Positions 41,796 through 49,853 of a DNA stretch of 64,000 nt are shown here, piece by piece; position 1 is the stretch's first letter, and each line of letters begins with the position of its first letter. The position numbers and the translations under genes were made by a program. The notes under the pieces were generated by a model. It was given only the letters and a program-made list of their open reading frames with translations. It was not told the origin of the DNA and ran no database searches. The DNA comes from Haloechinothrix_A salitolerans (GTDB lineage Bacteria; Actinomycetota; Actinomycetes; Mycobacteriales; Pseudonocardiaceae): assembly GCF_039544105.1 (NCBI RefSeq), contig NZ_BAABLA010000113.1, one strand, 5' to 3'.

Positions 41796-43493
41796 TCAGG
41801 TGCGCAGTGCCTGAAGCGTGCGCCACGCCCGGGTCGCCAGTTGCAGGTTGAAGTGGGTGTCCGGATCCGTGAGGTCGAGCCCGGAGATCTCACGGATCCG
41901 CTGGAGCCGGTACTTCAGCGTGCTGCGGTGCACGCACAGTGCGGCGGCGGTCGTGTTGTAGCTGCCGCCGCACTCCAGATACTGACTCAACGTGGCGACC
42001 AGCTCGGCTTTGCGTTTGGCGTCGTAGTCGAGCAGGTGACCGAGCCAGCGCCGCACCAGCCGTTCCACCGCTTCCGGGTCCTCGACTTCGCCGAGGATCT
42101 GATAGACGCCGAGGTCCTCGTAGGACACTGCTTGGTCGTCACCGCGCGCGGCCCACTGCATCTTCAACGCGATCGTCGCCTCGCGGTAGGAGCGCGGGAA
42201 CTGGCTCGGCCGGTCACACGGTCCGCCGACGCCGATCCGGCACCGGCCACCGCCTAGTTCGGTGAGCACCGCGGCACGGAAGTCCTCCCACGATAGTTGC
42301 CGATCGGCTAGCACGACGACGGTGTCACCCCGTGCGACCAGCATCGACCCGGCCGCCGTGGTGCGCATCGCGCGGCGGACGGCGTGGAAGAATAGGTCCT
42401 GGTCCTGGGTTCTGGCGCGCCCCTCGACCACGAGGACGCGGTGGGTGCGCTCCAGGTCGTAACCTAGCGCGGCGGCTCTGCCGAGCGCGCTCTGCTCATC
42501 GGTGCCCGCCAGCAGTTCCTCCGCGAGGTCGCGGCGCAGGCGCAGCTCGGTCTCGGCGAGGCTGCGCAGCCGCACCAGCTCCATCGACAGCACGGTGGCG
42601 GCGTACTCCAGTGCGAGCAGCTCCTGGTCGCGCACGGTGGCGCCGGGGTCGATCAGCGCGACGACGCCTACGATGTCCGGTCGGGGGCTGGCGACCGCGA
42701 CGAGTCTGCCTCCCTCGCGGATCGGTCTGCCCTCCCGCAACGCTCGCCGCAGCATCTGCTCGCGCCGTGCCGGTGGGTCCTTGGGATACGGCGACGGCTT
42801 GCTCGGTCCCGCCCACGCGCGGAGGTTGCCGTACTTGTCCTCGATGGCGATCGAGTAGCCGGTCAGCTCGTGCAGCGCGGTGGCGATGCCTTCTCTGCCT
42901 TCGTCGGCGACGGCGACCCTGGTGAAACGGTCGTGAATCTGGGTGGTGTGCTCCAGCGCCCTGACTGTGTCCGCGAGGGTGGCGTTAGCCGCTCGCAGCT
43001 CGGCGGCGGTGTTTCGCTCTTTGGTGTGCAACCTCGCGTTGGCGAGTGCCGCACCTGTCTGTTGCGCGAGCGCCTGCAACACGAACTGCTCGTGCTCGGA
43101 TGGCGTATCGTCGGCGCTAACGATCAGGTGCCCGGCGTAGTCACCGACGCTGCGCAGCGCGAACGCCCACGCCCACGTGCGATCCAGGCTGGTGACCGGG
43201 CCGCCGTTGCGGCCGAGCGCCTTGAGTTCCGCGTCGAGGTCGGCGAGGCGTGCCCGATCCGTGAGCGATGACGCCACCGAGCGCCAGCCGCCGTCGATCA
43301 GATGCACTCCTTCGGTGCGGCAGTGCCCGAACGACGGCACCGACGTCTCCGCCAGCCGCAGGATCTGGGTCTCCTCGGTGCTTTCGGTCATCAACATCGA
43401 CAGCAGCAGTAGGCCGCGCAGGTTGGAGAGCTGATCACGCAAGGCCCGCTCCGCGAACGCGGAGCGAGCGGTCGGGACGGTGGGTGCGCTCAC
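41796..43493 (-). CDS. PucR/CdaR-type transcriptional regulator with GAF-like domain (pair 2)
   Basis: A 565-residue paralogue of the regulator at 22178-23860, with the same order: GAF-like N-terminus (QILRLAETSVPSFGHCRTEG), coiled segment near 160-195, central PucR region (LRRDLAEELLAGTDEQSALG) and C-terminal helix-turn-helix SYNTTAAALCVHRSTLKYRL with QRIREI. It starts at GTG sharing GTGA with the stop of the MEDS gene, so the pair is translated together. The convergent dehydrogenase (40347) and the divergent exporter are likely targets. Confidence 0.85.
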   Translation of the reverse strand: MSAPTVPTARSAFAERALRDQLSNLRGLLLLSMLMTESTEETQILRLAETSVPSFGHCRTEGVHLIDGGWRSVASSLTDRARLADLDAELKALGRNGGPVTSLDRTWAWAFALRSVGDYAGHLIVSADDTPSEHEQFVLQALAQQTGAALANARLHTKERNTAAELRAANATLADTVRALEHTTQIHDRFTRVAVADEGREGIATALHELTGYSIAIEDKYGNLRAWAGPSKPSPYPKDPPARREQMLRRALREGRPIREGGRLVAVASPRPDIVGVVALIDPGATVRDQELLALEYAATVLSMELVRLRSLAETELRLRRDLAEELLAGTDEQSALGRAAALGYDLERTHRVLVVEGRARTQDQDLFFHAVRRAMRTTAAGSMLVARGDTVVVLADRQLSWEDFRAAVLTELGGGRCRIGVGGPCDRPSQFPRSYREATIALKMQWAARGDDQAVSYEDLGVYQILGEVEDPEAVERLVRRWLGHLLDYDAKRKAELVATLSQYLECGGSYNTTAAALCVHRSTLKYRLQRIREISGLDLTDPDTHFNLQLATRAWRTLQALRT

Positions 43494-44113
43494 GACCGTC
43501 CCGCGAGGAACTCGTCCGGGTCGAGGTAGTACGGGTTAGCGATGAGCATGCCGCCCACAAGAACTTTGGGGTGTGTCTTGAGCACGTCCATCAGTACCTC
43601 GCCGCTGAACCGGTCCAAGTCGTACAGGCACAGGATGATCTGGGGATACCGTGGCAGAAAGCGGTTCAGCTCCGACTCGTAACTGACGAGTTCGTCCACC
43701 CCGGGAAGCTGACGCAGCGACCACGTCATCTCACCGACCGCGCGGGTGAACTCGTAGCCCTGGCTGCACGCCCCGCCGACCGCCTTGTCCCAGAAGTCGA
43801 GCATCGCCGTCGTGGAGAAACCGTCACCGCGCAGATACGTCTCGCGGGACGACTGGACGTCGAGCGTGCGATCCGACAGCCACGACGTCAGATTGAGATC
43901 ATCACCCAAGGAGGCGAGTACCGACTCCGGCTCGGTCGCGTCAACGACGCAGATGCACTTGTCGCCGCTGAGCAGGCCCTCCCGCAGATACGGAATCAGG
44001 ATCTCGTCGCGTTCCTTCGTTCCTCGGTAGAAGGCGCACAGATGATCTCCCGGCGAAAGGTGCACCCCCGGTACTCCCAGCGCGACGGACGGGCTCACGG
44101 AGTCGGGCATCAT
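43490..44113 (-). CDS. MEDS-domain sensory protein (DcmR-type), pair 2
   Basis: A 207-residue MEDS protein, paralogue of 23857-24474. Conserved pieces include SPGDHLCAFYRGTKERDEIL, SGDKCICVVD, YLRGDGFSTTAML and SYESELNRFLPRYPQIILCL, YDLDRFSGE. It starts at tandem ATG codons (44113 or 44110) behind AGGAGAAAGGGGG. A -10-like TATACT at about 44135-44140 (minus strand) lies at a plausible distance upstream. It presumably binds the inducer for the overlapping PucR gene. Confidence 0.82.
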   Translation of the reverse strand: MMPDSVSPSVALGVPGVHLSPGDHLCAFYRGTKERDEILIPYLREGLLSGDKCICVVDATEPESVLASLGDDLNLTSWLSDRTLDVQSSRETYLRGDGFSTTAMLDFWDKAVGGACSQGYEFTRAVGEMTWSLRQLPGVDELVSYESELNRFLPRYPQIILCLYDLDRFSGEVLMDVLKTHPKVLVGGMLIANPYYLDPDEFLAGRS

Positions 44114-44393
44114 CGCCCCCTTTCTCCTGTAAGAGCCAGTATAGGAACTTTTTGTCTGGAGAGATGGTCCTACGGGGGCGAAGACCGACGTCGAATTCGT
44201 CCCCCGAGGGCAAGGCCCGCCACCAGGTGTATCTGGCCGTGTGCCCGTGCGGCGCGCTGTCGCTCGATGTATTCGCAGGTCATCATCGACTCGCGACCCG
44301 AATATGACAGATTGACTCGACTTAGTGCACAATTGCAGGACTCGGGTCGTCGACGGCGCTCCCGGATCGCAGAGCACCCCTGGAGGACCGCAA
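44114..44393. promoter_or_regulatory. Divergent region between MEDS pair 2 and the TauE-type exporter
   Basis: No gene is visible in these 280 bases. An interrupted inverted repeat, CGGGGGCGAA (44173-44182) against TTCGTCCCCCG (44196-44206), is the main structure; its right arm TTCGTCCCCC is identical to 24585-24594 upstream of the other MEDS gene. The region near 44310-44335 is AT-richer than its surroundings and may hold the exporter promoter. Confidence 0.5.
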
Positions 44394-45464
44394 GTGTGGC
44401 AAGCCGTGCAGCAGTGGGCCGCGGAAGGCTGGCTGACGTCCTACCAGAGCGAGATCCAGATCGTCATCGCGGCCTTCCTTGTGGGCATCGTGGTCGGCAT
44501 CACCGGCATGGGCGGTGGTGCGCTGATGACGCCCGCACTGCTGTTCCTCGGGGCTGGTAACCCCTCGGCTGTCATCACGGCCGACCTGACCGCCGCGGCC
44601 GTGTACAAGTCCGGTGGGGCGCTTGTCCACTGGCGGCATGGTTCGCCGAATCTCAAGCTCGCACTGTGGCTGGTCATCGGCTCGGTGCCGACAGCACTGC
44701 TGGGACCTCCCCTGCTCAGGTGGCTCGCGCCACCCGGTGACCTCGAGACGATCCTGACGATGGCGATCGGCTTCGCCCTGCTGTTCGCGACCGCCACGTT
44801 CGCGCTCCGTCTCTACATTCAGCTACGCCGAGTACGGCGCGGACAACATCGCGTTGGCGAGCCGGTGATCAAACCGGTTCCCACGATGCTGGTCGGCGCC
44901 CTTGGCGGCCTGCTCGTCGGCATCACCTCGGTCGGGGCCGGGTCGGTCATCATGATCGCCCTGATCACGCTGTATCCCACGCTGTCCGCGGTCAAGCTCG
45001 TCGGCAGCGATCTTGTGCAAGCGGTTCCGCTCGTGCTTGCCGCGGCTATCGCCAACATCCTCACCCACGGGCTCGACCTTGCCCTGACCATTCCACTGAT
45101 CATCGGGTCCGTCCCGGGAACGCTGCTCGGCGCGAGAATCGCGCCCAAGGTGCCCGCATCCCTGATCCGGCGCAGCCTCGTTATCGTGCTGACCATGTCA
45201 GGGTTCGCCCTGCTCGACGAAGCTGGCTGGGGGCCCTTGAGCGCGCACGACACCAACCCCTTCCTGATCTTGTGGATCGGGATCGGCATGCTGGTGGCGC
45301 TTCCCCTGGTCTGGGGGCTGCTTCGCAAGCGCGAGGGGCTGCCGATGTTCGGCAAGCCCACCGTCGACGAGATCGAGAGCGCGGCCATCCCCGAGACGCC
45401 CGACCCGGCCGACGACTCACCGGAGCTGACCGGGACGACGTCGACCGGACCAGAATCCCGCTGA
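44394..45464 (+). CDS. TauE/SafE-family sulfite/sulfonate exporter
   Basis: A 356-residue polytopic membrane protein with about eight hydrophobic segments, starting QSEIQIVIAAFLVGIVVGIT and containing the family's two GxTGMGGGxLMTP-like repeats (GITGMGGGALMTP; GITSVGAGSVIMIALI). The GTG at 44394 follows GGAGG by eight bases; the frame upstream lacks such a site. TauE/SafE proteins export sulfite or organosulfur anions after sulfonate breakdown. It fits a locus that both consumes sulfite (ComA) and may release it from CoM turnover. The acidic, proline-rich C-terminal tail after about residue 310 is cytoplasmic or disordered. Confidence 0.85.
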   Translation: MWQAVQQWAAEGWLTSYQSEIQIVIAAFLVGIVVGITGMGGGALMTPALLFLGAGNPSAVITADLTAAAVYKSGGALVHWRHGSPNLKLALWLVIGSVPTALLGPPLLRWLAPPGDLETILTMAIGFALLFATATFALRLYIQLRRVRRGQHRVGEPVIKPVPTMLVGALGGLLVGITSVGAGSVIMIALITLYPTLSAVKLVGSDLVQAVPLVLAAAIANILTHGLDLALTIPLIIGSVPGTLLGARIAPKVPASLIRRSLVIVLTMSGFALLDEAGWGPLSAHDTNPFLILWIGIGMLVALPLVWGLLRKREGLPMFGKPTVDEIESAAIPETPDPADDSPELTGTTSTGPESR

Positions 45465-45483
45465 ACCGACCCGCGGCGCCGTC

Positions 45484-45507
45484 CAGGACGTGATACTCCC
45501 GGTCCTG
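45484..45507. terminator. Weak hairpin between convergent exporter and cyclophilin-like genes
   Basis: CAGGAC (45484-45489) pairs with GTCCTG (45502-45507) across 12 bases. It lies between the two convergent stop codons. Small stem, no U-tract. Confidence 0.35.
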
Positions 45508-45510
45508 TCG

Positions 45511-45891
45511 CTACCCCACCGAATCGGCGCGTGCCACGCGGATAGTGGCGCCCGAGTCAACCGTGTCCAGGGCGCGCGCGTCGCCAGTAAGTTGCCCGAG
45601 CACCGTGGCCGGTGACGCGAGTCGGCACTCACCACCACGCGAGACCGGGGTGGGACCATACGGGATAGCCGACGCGCTACCCGGTGGCCAGTAACAGACC
45701 GCTCCCGCTTCGACGACGTCCGCCGCGTCCGGCTCCAGTTCGAGATCGATCCCGATGTCGAAGTACACCTCGTCGCCCCAGGTCTGGGCGTCTGATTCGA
45801 CGGGCAGCGCGTCCCACACCGCTCGCGAGGACGGGGTATCTCGCAATTCCGCGGTCACTTCTCCCGACGGCCATGTGATCTTGATGCGCAC
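45511..45891 (-). CDS. Cyclophilin-like fold protein
   Basis: A 126-residue protein resembling the small cyclophilin-like family (DUF3830/TM1367 type): RIKITWPSGEVTAELRDTP, WGDEVYFDIGIDLELEPDA, GAVCYWPPGSASAIPYGPTP and a C-terminal VDSGATIRVARA strand. GGAGGT lies six bases before the GTG at 45891, which I prefer over longer frames reaching 45978. Function of the family is not established; it is not a typical peptidyl-prolyl isomerase. It faces the exporter gene and marks the right edge of the CoM island. Confidence 0.72.
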   Translation of the reverse strand: MRIKITWPSGEVTAELRDTPSSRAVWDALPVESDAQTWGDEVYFDIGIDLELEPDAADVVEAGAVCYWPPGSASAIPYGPTPVSRGGECRLASPATVLGQLTGDARALDTVDSGATIRVARADSVG

Positions 45892-45984
45892 GTGCTCACC
45901 TCCGGCAGGAACTATCGCACGATGGGATTGGTTCACGCGCGCGGCGGACGAGACCGCAAGCAGGCCGACCCCTATCAAAGTGTG

Positions 45985-46039
45985 GATCTTGAGACGTTCT
46001 GGTCGTCAGTCGTCATAGCGACCGAAACGTCTCAAGATC
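45985..46039. repeat. 14-bp perfect inverted repeat
   Basis: GATCTTGAGACGTT (45985-45998) and AACGTCTCAAGATC (46026-46039) are exact reverse complements. The stem can extend inward through GGTCG (46001-46005) and CGACC (46019-46023). It sits upstream of both the minus-strand cyclophilin-like gene and the plus-strand antitoxin-like gene. It may be an operator, or a remnant of a small mobile palindromic element. Confidence 0.7.
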
Positions 46040-46100
46040 ATGTCGGAATGCGATCCTGATTCCTAGATAATGTCCGCACGACTAGCCAAGGGAGCACGCG

Positions 46101-46301
46101 GTGGCGTTCATGCGGAGGATCACGGCACTGACCGGCGCGGTAGAGGCCGCGCGTCGCTATGCCAGAAACAACCCGGAGAAGGTGCGCCAGTACACCGAGA
46201 AGGCGGGCTCCTTCGTGGACAAGCAGACTAAGGGCAAGTACCACAACAAGATCGACAATGTGGTACGCAAGATCAATAAATCGGCGGACGGCCAGGGCTA
46301 G
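46101..46301 (+). CDS. Rv0909/MT0933-type antitoxin-like small protein
   Basis: A 66-residue, strongly basic, helical protein with NPEKVRQYTEKAGSFVDKQT then KGKYHNKIDNVVRKINKSAD, the pattern of the actinobacterial MT0933 antitoxin-like family. It starts at GTG behind AAGGGAG, and GATAAT-like sequence lies about 35 bases upstream as a -10. No adjacent toxin gene is visible, so the toxin-antitoxin role is doubtful here; many of these proteins are orphans. An intrinsic terminator begins at its stop codon. Confidence 0.78.
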   Translation: MAFMRRITALTGAVEAARRYARNNPEKVRQYTEKAGSFVDKQTKGKYHNKIDNVVRKINKSADGQG

Positions 46302-46324
46302 CACTCCTCCTCTGTGCTTTTTTT
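46300..46324 (+). terminator. Intrinsic terminator with U-tract
   Basis: AGCAC (46300-46304) and GTGCT (46314-46318) form a short stem followed by a run of seven T (46318-46324). It overlaps the stop of the antitoxin-like gene. A classical U-tract is unusual in this GC-rich sequence. Confidence 0.6.
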
Positions 46325-46485
46325 GCTGGGTGGTTGTGCCTGGAGCGCGAAACGCCACGCGCCATATTGGCGCCCTATGGGTTATGTCATAGTAGATATT
46401 TGGTACATACAATTCACCCTGATCCGGAGCGCACGGCTCATCCCCACAAGTCCGCAGTCGTAACGCCCCGGTAAGAAGATGAGGG

Positions 46486-46935
46486 CTACTCGGGGCGCAC
46501 AGTCGCGCGATACAGCCGGATCAGCCCGTACCGGATGCCAAGCACCTGCCCGGCCATCAGCCCGGCAAGCACCGCAAGACTCGTGGCGCTGCCAGTTGGG
46601 CCATGTACCCAGATGTCCACGATCTGGCTACGGAACACCGCGAACGCGACATAGAAGACAAGGACGACCGCGCCGATCGCATCGACTTTGCCGACTACCT
46701 CGCGGGCGAAGACGTCCCACCGCAGCCGTGTCATTCTGCTGGCGAGGACACCGAGTCCACTCCCTGCCAGCACTCCGCCCAGCACGAACCCTAGGGCGGC
46801 ACCGCCGATCCTGACCGCTTCTAGCCCGGCCGTGACCAGCGCGAGGCCGAAAACCACCAGGTACAGCCGAACCCGCAATCGGATCGAGCGGGAGATGTAC
46901 CGGCGGGCAGAACGGCGGCTAGCGTCGCGGGTCAT
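46486..46935 (-). CDS. Small integral membrane protein
   Basis: A 149-residue protein with a basic N-terminus (RRSARRYISRSIRLRVRLY) and about four hydrophobic helices: LVVFGLALVTAGLEAV, IGGAALGFVLGGVLAGSGLG, IGAVVLVFYVAFAVF and SLAVLAGLMAGQVLGIRYG. The last two flank SQIVDIWVHGPTG. I recognise no named family. The ATG at 46935 has GAGG very close to it, and a GTG at 46953 is an alternative start. Preceding gap 46325-46485 shows nothing I can name. Confidence 0.65.
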   Translation of the reverse strand: MTRDASRRSARRYISRSIRLRVRLYLVVFGLALVTAGLEAVRIGGAALGFVLGGVLAGSGLGVLASRMTRLRWDVFAREVVGKVDAIGAVVLVFYVAFAVFRSQIVDIWVHGPTGSATSLAVLAGLMAGQVLGIRYGLIRLYRATVRPE

Positions 46936-47074
46936 AACCTCGGAGTCTCGCACCGATCCGCGTCAGATGTCGGCTCTCACGGCGTCGGTCGCGAACTCGG
47001 GCGACGCTCATATCGGGATCACGGCTGGCGGGGTGACGTAACCACACCCCGCGTGACGGCCCAGCGCCGAAACG

Positions 47075-47908
47075 CTATCCAGCGGCCTCCGCGGGTGCGT
47101 CCGCGATCGCGTTCAGCACCTGCTCCGCCACTTCGCTCCGGCACACGACCAGGTCAGGAAGCAGCACCTCCTGCTGGTTGTACTTCAGGGGGCTGCCGTC
47201 GATCCGGCTGGTGTGTGCTCCCGCTGCCCTGGCGACGGCGACGGGTGCGGCGGAGTCCCACTCGTACTGACCACCGGCATGGATGTAGGCGTCGGCAGAG
47301 CCATCGATCACCGCCATGACCTTGACTCCGGCTGAGCCCATGGGAACCAGTTCCGCGCCCAACGTCTTGGCCACGTCGTGCACCAGCGCGGGTGCGCGCG
47401 TGCGGCTCACCGCGATTCGCAACGCCGGCGTCGGCGTCGGCTCTGGCGCCTTGACCGACGCGGTGGAAAAGGTGACATCCCTGGCGGGAAGTGCGACGGC
47501 CCCCGCGATCAGCTCACCCTTCGACCACAACGCCACGTGCACCGCCCAGTCATCCCGGGGTGGTTCGGAGAACTCGCGCGTGCCATCCAGGGGGTCGATG
47601 ATCCACACCCGCTCGGCGTCACGTCGCGTCGCGTCACCGTGGCTCGCGAGGCTCTCCTCGCTCAGCACCGCGTCCTCCGGGCGATGTTCCGCCAACAGGC
47701 TCAGCAACAGCTCGTTCGACTCCCGGTCCCCGGCGTTCTTGAGTTCCTTGCCCTCAAGGCCGGACTCGCGCACCTGAAGCAGCAGCCGCCCAGCTTCGGT
47801 CGCGGCCCACTCCGCGAAAGCGTGATCATCGGTGGCGACGGCGTCCGGCGCAAGGCCCCGGGTGAATGACGATGCAGGCACTGAATTCCCTCTCTTGGCG
47901 GTCATCAC
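47075..47908 (-). CDS. cysQ: 3'(2'),5'-bisphosphate nucleotidase (CysQ-like)
   Basis: A 277-residue inositol-monophosphatase-superfamily phosphatase. Metal ligands are in LSEESLA (Glu), WIIDPLDGTREF (Asp, Asp, Thr) and the C-terminal GGQYEWDSAAPVAVARAAG. The ELKNAGDRESNELLLSLL start suits CysQ, which dephosphorylates 3'-phosphoadenosine 5'-phosphate left after PAPS-dependent sulfation or sulfate reduction. Two sulfotransferase-type genes lie within 8 kb (48060, 55042), but arylsulfotransferases of the ASST type do not use PAPS. It starts at tandem GTG/ATG codons (47908 or 47905). Confidence 0.85.
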   Translation of the reverse strand: MMTAKRGNSVPASSFTRGLAPDAVATDDHAFAEWAATEAGRLLLQVRESGLEGKELKNAGDRESNELLLSLLAEHRPEDAVLSEESLASHGDATRRDAERVWIIDPLDGTREFSEPPRDDWAVHVALWSKGELIAGAVALPARDVTFSTASVKAPEPTPTPALRIAVSRTRAPALVHDVAKTLGAELVPMGSAGVKVMAVIDGSADAYIHAGGQYEWDSAAPVAVARAAGAHTSRIDGSPLKYNQQEVLLPDLVVCRSEVAEQVLNAIADAPAEAAG

Positions 47909-48059
47909 GTGGTTCGGACCCTATAGTGCCTGACCCCTGGCCTCACGCCCGCGACGGCCGACTCGGTATCGCGGGACTCGACGGGCGTCGGCGGTCTGGC
48001 TAGCATCCAGCGCGTTCGAACGCGCGGCTCGGTCAGCCGCAGGCGAGAGGAAGAACCGG

Positions 48060-49628
48060 ATGTCAGACGACGACGTCAGCCGCCGACGATTCCTGCGGCG
48101 AGCGGGTTGGACCACGGCGGCGGTCGTCGCGCCCGCGGCCGCTGGCTATGTCGGCTACAGCTGGCCCCGAACCGACGCCGAGCCCGCCACGGCAGGCACC
48201 AACCAGCCATCAGGCACGGATCAGACACCGGATGTCCACCACTTCGTCTCGCGCCCCGACCTCACACCGCCGCGGCTGAGTGTCGCTGACGGCCGGGGCG
48301 GCGATGAACTGGCATCGCTCCCCCGCAGCCCCGGCTACCTCACACTGGCACCCAAGGGGTATCCCGACGACGGTCCGGGTCAGCGCGGGTGCATGCTCGC
48401 CAACCGCATGGGACAGCCGGTGTGGTTCCTTCCCCGCGAAGGGGAGAACGAGGTCCCGATGGACTTCAAGGTGCAAACCTACCGGGGCGAGCCCGTACTC
48501 ACGTGGTGGCAGGGCACGGTCCATGAGGGCTACGGCACGGGCAAAGGTGTCATTTACGACAGCTCGTACCGAAAGGTGGCCGAGGTCAACACCGGCGACG
48601 ACGTCGAGGACGCTGACCTGCACGAGTTTTTACTGACCGACGACGGCACCGCGCTGCTCATGGCCTACCAGCCGCACGCGGTGGACCTGTCGGAACTAGG
48701 CGGGCCCACGCGGGGCTGGGCGTTCTCCGGGGTCGTGCAGGAGGTCGACGTCGAGACCGGCAAGGTCGTGTCGCACTGGGACAGCATCGACCACGTCGAC
48801 CTCACGGAGGCCTACACGGAGCTGGCGGACACGGGCTCGCGGAAGACACCGTTCGACTACTTTCACATCAACGCCATCGACCTCGATGACGACGGCGACT
48901 TGCTGATGTCCGCGCGCAATACCTGGGCGATATACAAGATCTCGCGTCGCACGGGTGAGGTGATCTGGCGGCTAGGCGGGAAGAAGTCAGACTTCACGCT
49001 CGGTGCCAACGCTGAATTTTACTGGCAGCATGACGCCAGGTGGCTGTCGAAGCGGCGAATGTCGCTGTTCGACAATGCCGCCGCACCGCCGCAAGCGGAA
49101 CGATCGCGTGGACTGATACTCGACCTCGACACCCAGGCAATGCGTGCTGACGTCGTCCAGGAGTACGTCCACCCCACCAACCTGCTGGCCGACAACCAGG
49201 GCAACATGCAGGTGCTTTCCGATCGCAGGGTGATCATCGGCTGGGGTGCCCAGCCGTACGCATCGGAGTACACATCGGACGGTGAGCTGCTACGGGACTG
49301 GCGATTCCCCGCGGCCGACCAGACGTACCGGGCGTACTCGTTCGACTGGACCGGCACCCCGGATGACGCACCAGCCGTCGGCGTGACCACCAACCCAGCA
49401 CGGGGCTTCCTGGTGTACGCGAGCTGGAACGGGGCCACCGACGTCCGTCGTTGGCGAATCCTCGCCGGAGCGAACGCCGACGACCTCACACCCGTGGCGA
49501 CCATGCCCCGGAGTGGCTTCGAGACCGCGGTGGCCGTCAATGCCGACGGACCGTTCTTCGCCGCCGTCGCCCTCGACAAGAACGGGCGAGTCCTCGGCAC
49601 ATCGGACACTGTCCGGAGCGAGCAGTAA
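48060..49628 (+). CDS. Tat-exported arylsulfotransferase (ASST) family protein
   Basis: A 522-residue protein with a twin-arginine signal (SRRRFLRRAGWTTAAVVAPA) within the first 35 residues, so it acts outside the membrane. The rest is a beta-propeller of the ASST type, with VHEGYGTGKGVIYDSSYRKV, FDYFHINAIDLDDDGDLLMS (likely active-site histidine), TGEVIWRLGGKKSDF and AEFYWQHDARWL. Known ASSTs move sulfate between phenols without PAPS; many actinobacterial members are unassigned. The gene is divergent from cysQ with a 151-base gap. Confidence 0.8.
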   Translation: MSDDDVSRRRFLRRAGWTTAAVVAPAAAGYVGYSWPRTDAEPATAGTNQPSGTDQTPDVHHFVSRPDLTPPRLSVADGRGGDELASLPRSPGYLTLAPKGYPDDGPGQRGCMLANRMGQPVWFLPREGENEVPMDFKVQTYRGEPVLTWWQGTVHEGYGTGKGVIYDSSYRKVAEVNTGDDVEDADLHEFLLTDDGTALLMAYQPHAVDLSELGGPTRGWAFSGVVQEVDVETGKVVSHWDSIDHVDLTEAYTELADTGSRKTPFDYFHINAIDLDDDGDLLMSARNTWAIYKISRRTGEVIWRLGGKKSDFTLGANAEFYWQHDARWLSKRRMSLFDNAAAPPQAERSRGLILDLDTQAMRADVVQEYVHPTNLLADNQGNMQVLSDRRVIIGWGAQPYASEYTSDGELLRDWRFPAADQTYRAYSFDWTGTPDDAPAVGVTTNPARGFLVYASWNGATDVRRWRILAGANADDLTPVATMPRSGFETAVAVNADGPFFAAVALDKNGRVLGTSDTVRSEQ

Positions 49629-49853
49629 CCGACGGCGATACGCCACACGTAGGACCCGTCGACAATCGTCGTCATTATTAGCGTCAGTGCTGTCCAAAAA
49701 TCACCGTCCGATACTAAAGGTGTAGATCGAACGGAGTAAGAGAATCCCTATCGGGTAGCCGATTCGGGTCGTACTTGGCCTATGTGTATGCTGCGCCCTC
49801 ACTAGAAAGTGTGATCTTTATCGAAAGCTCCACAGGGGAGGGTTAGGAGACGC
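49629..49853. promoter_or_regulatory. Intergenic region upstream of the thioester adhesin
   Basis: A 225-base gap, AT-richer than most of the window around 49676-49830. It should hold the adhesin promoter; TATGCT near 49784 is a possible -10 but no convincing -35 is seen. GGGGAGG/TTAGGAG precedes the ATG. Confidence 0.35.

Noticed and set aside
46101..46301. A toxin-antitoxin pair
   Set aside because: Only the MT0933-type small protein is present; no toxin-like gene is adjacent on either side.
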